Assembly: GCA_949752745.1 (NCBI GenBank)
Contig: OX457029.1
Coordinates: forward strand, 11,633,511-11,697,510
Direction of reading: 5' to 3'
Origin: Protula sp. h YS-2021
Taxonomy: Eukaryota; Annelida; Polychaeta; Sabellida; Serpulidae
DNA: 64,000 bases
The position numbers and the translations under genes were made by a program. This document shows positions 54,481-64,000 of the stretch, in pieces (the first letter of the stretch is position 1; every line of letters begins with the position of its first letter). The notes under the pieces are model-generated. The model searched no databases and was not told where the DNA came from. It was given only the letters and a program-made list of their open reading frames with translations.

Positions 54481-55190
54481 CTCTCCCCCCCCCCCCCCCC
54501 TAGGAGGCATAACCCTAAGTTACCTGTCAATCATCATGACGTCATTAGTCACGTGACCTGTCAATCATCATTAGTCACGTGACCTGTCAATCATGTGTCA
54601 TGTGACTCCAAATCTGTATGAGGATTGTTTTCCCGATCATTAACCTTCCGGCTTGAATGGCTCACTTGGTAGAGCAGAGGACTCGTAAGCGGACCCATGG
54701 TCTGAAGGTTGGTGGATCGATCCCGCCCTCGGGCATCACTTTCACCTTCTGTCTATCATACCGTCATATCATGGGGACCCCCCAGGACATGATATGTACG
54801 GACCCCCCCCCCGGGTCCTCCATGTGAGGACTTCCACCATCTGTCTATCATGCCATGGGGACCCCCCCCCCCCCCCCAGGACATGATTCAGCAGTCCTAT
54901 AAGAACACATTGTGTGTGGACATGTGTTTCATTCATGCTGTGGCTGCTGTTGGATACACATGGAAAAAAAGTGAAAACAGTTGCTCTTGCTGTTGTACTG
55001 TTGTGCTGTTGTTGGATATTACGTGAAGAACAAGTGAAGGATTGGTTGGAATACACATAGGAGACAAAGTGAAAGACTGGTTATTCTTTGGAAAAAAGGA
55101 AGTGACAGATTGGAGACGAATTGGAAAAAGAGTCGTGGTAAGTGACTTTTTTTTATTTGGTGACTTTTGTGACTCTGTGACATTATGTGA
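54436..55190 (+). mobile_element. Possible decayed Polinton-type terminus
   Basis: Shares several features with the Polinton left end, in the same order: 'ggaagtgacgtcatca' (54460), a long C-tract, 'acctgtcaatcatcatgacg' (54521; the Polinton has 'cacctgtcaatcag'), then 'cccaggacatgatatgtacgg' words with C-tracts (54778-54885; the Polinton has 'ccaggacatactatgtaccg'), then a 'tataagaacac' promoter-like word. A tRNA-like sequence (54649-54735, 'gaatggctcacttggtagag', 'ggatcgatccc') interrupts it. No gene follows. Confidence 0.4.
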
Positions 55191-55289
55191 CATCATGTGA
55201 CCATGTCACATCATATGGCTATATGACTATGTAAGGACTATGTAATTGCTATTGAGCATAATTAGTCTAAAGTATGTAATTATCAGATT

Positions 55290-56900
55290 GGAGGGGTCTA
55301 TGGGATTGACCTCTGTCCGTCCGTCTGTCCGTTCCGTCCGATTTTTATACGCGCTGTATCATCGGCATCGTTCAACCGATTTCAATTTCCTTTTGCACAA
55401 AGAAAGACCGAGTAATTGAACTGAAGCGAAGCGTTATTTTTGGATTTCTCGGAAAATTTAAAAAAATGTGGAAACTGAGAAATTTTTTAGCGCTTCACCT
55501 CATAATATGCAGTTTGTACGCGCTATATCTCCGGCACCATTCAACCGAATTTAATTTCCTTTTGCACATGCAAAGACCGAGTTCTAGAGCTATGCCACAA
55601 AGCGTTAATTTTTGGATTTCTAGGAAAATTTTAAAAACGGCGGACACTTTGAAATTTGTGCTTGATTTCATTATATGCACTTTATATGCGCCATATCTCC
55701 GGTGTCGATTTCAATTTCCTTTTGCAACCGAAAAGACCGAGTAATGTTGCTGTGCGACAAAGCATTATTTTTGGATTTCTCGAAAAATTAAAAAAAAAAT
55801 GCGGAAACTGAATTCATTTTTCCCTTGACCTCATTATATGCAGTTTGTACGCGCTTTATCCCCGGCACCATTCAACCGATTTCAGTTTGCTTTTACACAC
55901 AGAAAGGCTGAGTAGCGGAGCTGTGCGACAGATCGTTTTTGGATTTCTCGAAGGGTTAAAAAATTGCTGAAATTTGGAAATTTTTTGCGTTTGACTGATT
56001 ATTGTGTCCAGTTGGGGTCTGTGCCTTCGACGATGGCTTGTTTTTATCCCTCGCCGCCCTAGCCATGGATACAGAAACGCCATAAACCATACAGCAAGAA
56101 AATATATAACGTGTAGTTGTGCATCATCTGGTTATTTTTTAATTTTTTAAAGCATGTAATTTTGGCGATTTTTTGAAAATTTGGACTTTGTCGTTTTCAG
56201 AACAAGTTTGTCGAGGCTGTATCTTTGTTACTCTTCATCGCGTATATAAAGTGTAGTTGTGCAACGTTAGGTTATTTTTTCATTTCTTCAAAAAATATAA
56301 TTTTGGTGATTTTCGCAATTTAAACTTTGTTATTTTTTTCAGAAAAGTTTGTCCAGGATGTAGGGAATACTTCGTATTTAGTTGTGCAACGTCAGGTTAT
56401 TTTTCGATTTCTTAAAAAAATGTTATTTTTGGAGATTTTTCACAATTTGGACTTTGTTGTTTTTCGGACAAATCTGTCCAGGCTCTATCTTTGTTACTAT
56501 TGGCCGTAGACCAATAAAACTCTACAGCTGGAAAGTATGTAAAGTGTAGTTGTGCAATGTCAGGTTATTTTTCAATTTCTTCAAAACGTACAATTTCGAC
56601 GATTTTCCTTTTTGACAATTTCGACTTTGTCGTAACCTACAAGCTGTGACTTTGCCATGGTAGGGAACACTTCGTCTTTATTAATTTCCATTTCTGTTAA
56701 AATACCCTTCTTACTCAAAGTAACAAGTTTGTTGCGAGCAAAGCAAGGCGTAAGCAAACGAAGAAAATACTTGTTGTAACTGCTTTTATCCAGGCCGTAT
56801 ATCTTTAGAACTATTCATCGTTTACTATACCTTAAGGGAAGAAAATATATGTAGTGTATACGAGCACGGGAGGTGGGGGGATGTGCAGTCTACGCTTGTC
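55290..56900 (+). repeat. Two module arrays in series
   Basis: 55290-55990: 'ggggtctatgggattgacct', 'gtccgtccgtctgtccg', then four units with 'cgc(g/c).(t)atatctccgg' and 'ttcaaccgattt(c)aattt' near 55360, 55520, 55690 and 55860. 56044-56850: 'ttatccctcgccgccctagc' then four ~130-150-bp units with 'gtgtagttgtgcaacg', 'aggttattttt' and 'tggactttgt'. Not coding. Confidence 0.65.
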
Positions 56901-57274
56901 TTGTTTTGGTTTTTTTATGGATTACTGCTGACTTCGCTGGTTCCTACACGCCCGTAATTCTAGGTTTTGTCAAACCAGCTTTTGTCAAGGACCTACAGGT
57001 AATTTACAGCGAGATGATTTCTGAGCCATCACTAATTTCAATGCTTTAACATCATGCATTGATGGTTTAATGATTCCGTTGAAACTAGTGTTATTACCCA
57101 CTAATGTCATTTTCTTAGCTAGAACAGCAACCGATCACAGACTGTTTGCTTGCGTCCAGAGAGCTGGTGACCCTAGCACGAAATGCATAGCCGTTAGGGC
57201 ATAGAACAGTTCAAGCTGGACAATAGCTGTGACAGGTAGATGCACCTTGATGAATCAATTTTCTCATTTTTAAC

Positions 57275-57965
57275 CCAGCCAACTTTGTCGGACTGGGTTA
57301 GTCGTATCACAATAGAGGGCTTGAATGTATGTGTGTATGTCAAACTTTTTCTTTAAAATGCTACGTCTTCAACAGTTTTGCTCCAATCGTTTTGATATTA
57401 CGCAAGAATGTTCCCGGGATGGTTCCCCACCTAGTTATTACTTTTTTTTTTGACGATTGACGAAAAACTGACAAAATGGTGGCACTTTTGTGCTCGTTTT
57501 AACCCATTTTTAAAATGGTACTCATCCTACAGTTTTACTCGAATCGTTTAGATGTTACGCAGGGATGTTCGCCTACCAGGCTATTATTTTTTAGGTTCGC
57601 CAAAAACAGCCCAAATGGTGGAATTTTGAAGTTTGGCAAAAACTGGAATAAATGGTAGTAAATAACTGAATTGTCAAACCATTCATTTCTCTCAGTCTTT
57701 TTCAAATGGTTATAAAATTTTAATCGAAAGTTTCTTAGGTGCTTCTCCACCTGGACTTTGCTTTTTTCGCAAATGACAAAAAAATGCCGAAATGGTGGAA
57801 TTTGTAAAATTGTGTAAATGTCGGTAGATATGTGAATCGTCAAAACCCAACCTCCCCAACATCCCTTTTCGGGTAGCTTTCAAATTCGAATTGAATGCAT
57901 TTTACATACTTCATTTTTTGACCTAATAGTATGGTTTGGTAACTCGGCTGGGTCATGTCCTTGGA
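57275..57965 (+). repeat. Hairpin-headed module, ~180-bp units
   Basis: 'taacccagccaac' / 'ggactgggtta' head, then three units with 'aatgctac(g/t)', 'ccaatcgttttgat' and 'atgttc(c/g)', ending 'aactcggctgggtcat'. The end complements the head, so the module has short inverted termini. Confidence 0.65.
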
Positions 57966-58249
57966 CATGCTTGTTATTGTTGAAACAAAGAGAAACAGCT
58001 CGGGTTTACGTCAAAGACGGCAGGCTACGCAGTCGAGGGCTTATCAACCTGCATCACCAGTTGACACAGCGACATTTGATAAATCGGACACTGTTTTCTC
58101 AATAAAGTCTAAAAAGCTCAATCTTTAGACTAAGATAGTGTCATTGTCATCGCCAGGGGTGCATCCCATCACCATCAGGTGTGCATCATTTTAGGGAAGG
58201 GAACACACATTGTGCGTTCATCGCCTTCTATACACACGCCGTTGCAATC

Positions 58250-58762
58250 GATTTCTGCTACTTTAACGCGTTATATGTGCATATGGAAGATTTGCAAACG
58301 CGCCAAGCCTCGATCTTAATCATGTCTTTCGCCATCTGCTGGTCACGTCAAGTCAGTCTTTTCAAACTCAGAGGCGAACGGGTCTCTTCCGCCCAAGCCG
58401 AGGCAGGTCCGGAGCAATGCATCTTGCAACGGTTCGGTCGCACATGGAAGGGCATTGGTCTTGTAAGGATCAGACACTGCATATGAATGTATTGGAAATG
58501 AATCCTGTTCTAAATGCATTTCAATTTATTTCCACCTTTCTCCAAGATCATGTGGTTCAGTTCCCTGCAGACAATCACAAAGTGGTCTCTTGCTTTTCGA
58601 AGCAGGGCGGCACGCGTTCGCCGATATGGCGTCATCTCACATCGCAGGCAGGCTGAATGTTCTTGCCGATCTGGGGCATATCGTTTATACGTAATGAGCT
58701 TTGATCGAGTTACCATTTCGTTGGATTTTGCGTCAATCCCAATGGGGTTCCCCTCAGGTTGA
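58250..58762 (+). pseudogene. DIRS-like retrotransposon fragment (RNase H region)
   Basis: The frame from about 58420 reads G-H-W-S-C, H-M-N-V-L-E-M-N-P-V-L-N-A-F and then D-N-H-K-V-V-S-C-F-S-K-Q-G-G-T-R-S-P, the RNase H signature of DIRS/tyrosine-recombinase retrotransposons. A second frame continues with G/A-E-C-S-like residues corresponding to the R-L-N-V-L-A-D-x-L segment. At least one frameshift and stop codons are present, and reverse transcriptase and recombinase are missing. Only a short dead fragment. Confidence 0.65.
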
Positions 58763-61066
58763 CTTCCTTGTGAAAAATCTCAACCATCGTATTCCATCCT
58801 ACATGTTTCTGTATGTGGATTTTGTGGCGATGGTGATCGATTCTTTAGTGTGGCATTGACCTCGTGTGGTATTATAAGCATTTCCAGCGTCTCCGATTAT
58901 GCTGCAGGCTCTGCTGAAGATCTGGCAGAACAGACAGAAAGATCTATTGAATGTTGCTCTAAGTCTGCCTGAACTGTTTTGATTACCTTTGTGGGTGCGA
59001 TTACCGTGCGTCCGGAATCGCCAAACGCCCATGGAGTATGGCAGTCTTTGATGCAAGTTTTTCTTTATGAAGCGTAAAAGCTTTTCCCAGAAGGTACTTA
59101 AGAGAAATATTGACTCTTAAAGTCGCAGGAAACAAGGTTTTCTGTCATGCGACGATCTTGTGAAAGGACTTGATGTAAGGGAAAAGAAATTTTCAAATAA
59201 GGCCCATCAGATCAGACATTCTTTGTACATCTCTAATGGTGTGTTAGTGTGGGATTTGTTGCATGTTGGTTGTTTGGCCTCACTAAATACGTTTATTAAA
59301 CACTATTTGTAAGAATGCACAACTAATACGTAAACTAATTTGAGTAGTCTTGGTCTGTTTCTTGGTGCTGAATCTGTGATTCATAATGGCCTTTCTTCTT
59401 TCAGGGCTTCGCAATCCAGCGACAAGAATACGTTCAAGAAGACGGCGCCGAAATAGACTTTGTGGAACTGTTCGTCGCATCGTCGACTTAGATATACCTG
59501 TTTCCGTCATGTGATCAATCCTCAGTCGACCCGATATAGTCTCGTCAATGTACCATACTCGTAACTATGTTGTTGTTAAAATAAAATAATCCTTTATTTC
59601 TGCCCTTCCGACAACAATGCCTCATAGGCGGCGTGTCAACCAGTCCGTATGTATTTGGGGTTCAATTCCCACAACCGGTTTAATCTACAATAGTGATGGT
59701 TTCGTTGCCCCCAATCTAATATTGTCGAAATTAAAACTGAAGTATTTAATATCTTTTTCTCATTTGTATGAATGAAACATATTGTGAGTGTAGGGGCTAT
59801 CACTCTCCATTAATTGGAATCGTGGTATGGTGCGGTTAGTTCCTCGAAACTGCCAGTTGTTCACAACACTGCAGTGGGCTGAAAACCGTCCAACCTTTAC
59901 AATTGCAATAATGTCCCAAACAATGACTAAGGTACCCAACGTTAAGACATTAGAAGCCACATATATTTTTAACGATATTTTGCTACTAAAGATGAGTATC
60001 AAGAAATTAAATACTTCAGGTTGCCTCGAGAAATACCAATTTAAATACATTTATTGTCACTAATTCTTAACATGACATGACTGAAATGGCGTTGAACACG
60101 TTGACACAGCAGCAGCCCTTCCTTCTTCCTTATTTAGGTTGACTTTTTTTTGACGTGTGAGTGACAACTAAATGCTTTTATGGAATTACAGCCCTTTTAT
60201 ACCCTCATGTTATGTGGTGATGGAAAAGAGAAATTTTTAGGAACAACATGTGATAAGTATTTGTTGCTTCAAAGCAAATGTGGAAGCTTTCGCGATCAAG
60301 ATATTTGGAATTTGCTATGAAAATCATTACGTCATTCCTTCCATGACAGCAGTGATATTACTTCCGTTATCACAGTGATATTTTACCTAAGATAACTGAG
60401 ACGTCACTTACCCTGGCAACTCATATACCCTGGCAACTGATATATCATTTTACGGCTTAAGACTTTTGCTCATGCATGTGTATTGCCGCTGCAGCTCTTT
60501 GCTTTGCCCCTGTTTTAGGGCTCCTTCTCTATACCCTGGTCCATGTTTTACAGCTCCGACTCTCTGGGAGAGCCCGCGCACCAGAGGTCGTTATTCAATA
60601 AGTAATTTTTTATTTTGATTTTTCTGGAAAATTAATAGGCATATTTTACAGTTTTTATATGGAAGCGTAGTGTTAAAAAGTAGATAAATATTAATCTCCC
60701 ATGTTATATCATGTATTTATGCTATTTTGCAAATTTTGTGTGTTTTTTTGTTTGGAATAAGTGAAATAATGCTGTTATCCGCAGTCGTTACACAGTATTA
60801 AAACAATCCAACTTTGATGAACACTGCTATATTTTATTAGTGCTAACTTGAACTATATATAGAAACGCCAGAACACTTATTCACTAAAGCCTTAACGATG
60901 CGCTCCTTTCCTGACTTGCACGTCACTCTGGTTCCGCCTCCCGGGTCCAACTATTGACTGGGCGTTTTCTTGCTCTATTCAAACATCTTGGCATTAATTC
61001 TTTTTTGAGTCAATCTAACAAAGGTTAACAATACAAAATAACGGTGAATACGCTTAATGTTACTCA
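58763..61066. other. No feature supported
   Basis: Mixed-composition DNA with a possible continuation of the DIRS fragment to about 59050. Open frames of 75-96 codons have no conserved motif. No exon with convincing splice sites. Confidence 0.35.
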
Positions 61067-61072
61067 TTTACA

Positions 61073-63017
61073 AGTAGTGTAGAAACGCCGGAATCAGCTC
61101 ACTTTGTGACGTCATACTGTCTGGACCGGAAGTGACGTCATGTCTGGAAGTGACGTCATCATGTCTGGACCGGAAGTGACGTCATAGTGTCTGTTTGTTT
61201 CTATCTGCTTCAGTTTTTGGATGGAGCGCGCGCGCGTGTTGGGATGACGTCATGATGAAGGGTAAACGTCACAGCAGAGTGTGCGTAAACGACACGTCAT
61301 TTTGTTTTCGTAATTTGAAATAACGGACTTCCGTTGAAGTGTAGAACTTTGCATATTTGTAACATGTCGCCATTTTAACTGTGTAAAAAGTGAAAAAGTG
61401 GGATAACTTTCGTTATAGTTGACCGATTTGAATGAAAATTTCACTGTTTGATTCAGTTTTATATCTAGTTTTGTTATAAAGTAGTCCTAGGCTATTTGCA
61501 CCGGTGGCTGTATTCATAATGTGACATGCCGCCATTTTAACTTTGTAAAAAGTGAAAAAGGTGGGATAACTTTCGTTATAGTTGGTCGATTTGAATGAAA
61601 ATTTCACTATTTGAATCAGTTTTATGTAAAGTTTTAACATTAAGTGGTCACGGGCTATTTACACCGGTGGCTGTATGCATAATGTGACATGCCGCCATTT
61701 TAACTGTGTGAAAAGTGAAAAAGTGAAATAACTTTCGCTATGGTTGACGGATTTGCATGAAAATTTCATTGTTTGATTCAGTTTTATGTAAAGTTTTAAC
61801 AGTAAGTGGCTATAGGCTATTTACACCGGTGGATGTAAATTTCATGCAAATCGACCAACTATAGCGAAAATTATCTCAATTTTTCATTTTTTTTACAAAG
61901 TTAAAATGGTGGCATGTCACATTATGCATACAGCCACCGGTGTAAATAGCCTATAACCACTTAATGTTAAAACTTGACATAAAACTGAATCAAATAGTGA
62001 AATTTTCATGCAAATCCGTCAACCATAGCGGAAGTTATCCCACTTTTTCACTTTTTACAAAATTAAAATGGCGGCATGTCGCATTATGCCTACATCCACC
62101 GGTGTAAATAGCCTATAGCCACTTACTGTTAAAACTTTACATAAAACTGAATCAAACAATGAAATTTTCATGCAAATCCGTCAACCATAGCGAAAGTTAT
62201 TTCACTTTTTCACTTTTCACACAGTTAAAATGGCGGCATGTCACATTATGCATACAGCCACCGGTGTAAATAGCCCGTGACCACTTAATGTTAAAACTTT
62301 ACATAAAACTGAATCAAATAGTGAAATTTTCATTCAAATCGACCAACTATAACGAAAGTTATCCCACCTTTTTCACTTTTTACAAAATTAAAATGGCTGC
62401 ATGTCACATTATGCATACAGCCAGCTGCGCAAATAGCCTGTAACCACCTTTTAACAAAACTTTACATAACACTGAATCAAACAGTGAAATTTTCATACAA
62501 ATCGACTAAGTATTGCGAAAGTTATCTCATTTTTTCACTTTTTACAAAGTTAAAATGGCGGCATGTCACATTATGAATACAGCCACCGGTGCAAATAGCC
62601 TAGGACTACTTTATAACAAAACTAGATATAAAACTGAATCAAACAGTGAGATTTTCATTCAAATCGGTCAACTATAACGAAAGTTATCCCACTTTTTCAT
62701 TTTTTACACAGTTAAAATGGCGACATGTTGCAAATATGCAAAGTTCCACACTTCAACGGAAGTCCGCTATTTCAAATTACGAAAACAAAATGACGTGTCG
62801 TTTACGCACACTCTGCTGTGACGTTTACCCTTCATCATGACGTCATCCCAACACGCACGCGCGCTCCATCCAAAAACTGAAGCAGATAGAAACAAACAGA
62901 CACTATGACGTCACTTCCGGTCCAGACATGATGACGTCACTTCCAGACATGACGTCACTTCCGGTCCAGACAGTATGACGTCAAAAAGTGAGCTGATTCC
63001 GGCGTTTCTACACTACT
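61073..63017. mobile_element. Foldback element with Polinton-type ends (non-autonomous, 1,945 bp)
   Basis: Ends AGTAGTGTAGAAACGCC and its reverse complement, with the 6-bp duplication TTTACA at 61067-61072 and 63018-63023. The left arm (to ~61840) and right arm (from ~61841) are inverse copies. Both contain an outer block of TGACGTCA (about five per arm) and CCGGAAGTG motifs, including the word 'cactttgtgacgtcatactg' with the Polinton end (one base differs in the right arm), and inner ~165-bp tandem units that match 6720-6905 in the Polinton: about three on the left and six on the right. No coding. Terminus, target-duplication length and internal unit all agree with derivation from, and mobilisation by, a Polinton. 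Confidence 0.85.
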
Positions 63018-63023
63018 TTTACA

Positions 63024-63876
63024 AGAATAGTGAACATTTATCACAAAAACCTTCAATTGGTATTCATTGCATTTTACAAAAGCCCGTGGTGGGTGTTTCG
63101 ACACATATTTTGTTGACATTACTCATATTGAGGCCAACTCTTAATGAATTGTTTTGCATAAATTCCTAATTACCGAAATACACTATGCAATTGCTCAATG
63201 GATAATTTGCGAACGAGCATTGTTACTTATGTTAAAGAGTCATGGCTGTCATCGGTGCTAACGGACAAAAGCACAATAAGATAGCTTACCCAAATGGCTG
63301 ATTACAGGCAAACATTATTTTAGACGATCGTTATAATAGAAATATAACATGAATGGTTTTTGTCGAAAACCAGGCGCTTTAGTCTTATGACATATGTAAC
63401 CCCAAAATTTAAAGATAAACTTGTTCTTTGAAAGGCTTGTTTTAAGACTATTATTTTTTTATTTTACGATTTTATGCACATTTTTGGACGTGATTCGGCT
63501 ATCATCTTTTGTTTTGTTTTGTTCTTTTTGTTGTTGTTGTTGTTTTTTTTTTTTTTGTTTTTTTTTCTATTTTTTTTTTTAACTCGTTTGATCATTTTAA
63601 AACAAGATTAACGGTATTATTTTCAATCCTTAAACGACTCAATATTTTAGCTATAGGAGACACCTTACAAGAATGCTGTGAAGTCTTTGTTTATATCATT
63701 CTGAAGTTGTATGCATCACCACCACAGTTACTAAGCCTTGTGCTAAGAAAATAAAATAGAAATGTTTCCCTCTGAGGCTCCCGTAAGCAAAAAAAAAAAA
63801 AAAAAACAGGTTGCCCACCAAAAAAGCTTCGCCGACTCGTGTTCTGACAAAGGTGAAGGTCAACTAGCGAAGGAAA
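63024..63876. other. No gene; upstream region of the 63877 exon
   Basis: T-rich stretch 63508-63585 and an A-run near 63790. The sequence just before 63877 probably includes the promoter and leader of the last gene. Confidence 0.4.
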
Positions 63877-63934
63877 ATGGCTTCTCTGAGACATTTCGGC
63901 AAATTATTGCGTGGAAGCAGGGTTTTTACCCAGG
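63877..63934 (+). CDS. First exon of a probable mitochondrial protein, runs off the window
   Basis: ATG in good context (GGAAAATGG) opens 19 codons plus one base, ending at a strong donor (CCCAGG|GTAAGT). The peptide M-A-S-L-R-H-F-G-K-L-L-R-G-S-R-V-F-T-Q is Arg/Lys/Ser/Leu-rich without acidic residues and amphipathic, like a mitochondrial presequence. The rest of the gene lies beyond 64000, so I do not name it. Confidence 0.55.
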
Positions 63935-64000
63935 GTAAGTTAACTTGACTTGGGCATTAATTTCATAAGCACATACTGAATATTTTACGGTTGTTTCCAT

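Overview
The window is nuclear DNA of an invertebrate animal, most likely a mollusc or another lophotrochozoan. That placement is an inference from the repeat content (a tRNA-derived SINE, a LINE with a PHD finger upstream of its ORF1, DIRS-type and Harbinger fragments, many foldback elements) and from spliced genes lying in AT-rich, repeat-dense DNA. No marker gene fixes the species.

The centrepiece is a complete 17,067-bp Polinton/Maverick, a virus-like self-synthesising DNA transposon, at 5336-22402. It starts AGTAGT, ends ACTACT and is flanked by the 6-bp target duplication GTTATG (5330-5335 and 22403-22408). Its terminal inverted repeats carry arrays of TGACGTCA and GGAAGTG motifs, followed by ~90-bp units separated by poly-C/poly-G tracts. 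An inner inverted copy of one TATA promoter drives the first gene from each end. The left half (+ strand) encodes protein-primed DNA polymerase B with one frameshift, a PC4-type single-stranded-DNA-binding protein, and three diverged small proteins that look like PC4 relatives. The right half (- strand) holds a tightly packed cassette: integrase, packaging ATPase, two conserved small proteins, a Gly-2/cysteine-cluster protein, minor capsid (penton), basic core protein, major capsid and adenain-like protease. Four of its eight junctions are exact ATGA stop/start overlaps. Nearer the right end are accessory genes: a NADAR (YbiA-type) protein, a Cys/His-rich protein, an acidic protein with a likely intron, a PC4-like/zinc-finger fusion, and an unknown protein. 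In three places the TAA stop of one gene lies inside the TATA box of the next.

The Polinton sits between the arms of an older inverted repeat (5202-5329 and 22662-22786) and about 740 bp upstream of three in-phase exons of a KDM3/JMJD1-like zinc-finger region (23148-24403), whose JmjC part is not seen. Exons 2 and 3 of the mitochondrial co-chaperone GRPEL1 lie at 50011-51154. A phase-compatible first exon with a mitochondrial presequence lies at 37295-37377. A first exon of another probable mitochondrial protein begins at 63877 and leaves the window.

The rest is layered mobile DNA: a CR1/L2-like LINE with an internal deletion (32480-36300) that received a satellite-like module, which then received a SINE; a 5.3-kb foldback (39250-44535); a TA-flanked inverted-repeat element (46515-48650); several AAGCCAATTCGCAC-ended MITEs; and about ten hairpin-headed GTCCGTCC modules, all in the same orientation. 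Most notable is the 1,945-bp foldback at 61073-63017. It has the same AGTAGT terminus, the same TGACGTCA/CCGGAAGTG motif block and the same ~165-bp internal unit as the Polinton, plus its own 6-bp duplication TTTACA. It looks like a non-autonomous palindromic derivative mobilised by Polinton machinery. A weaker third relic of this type may lie at 54436-55190.
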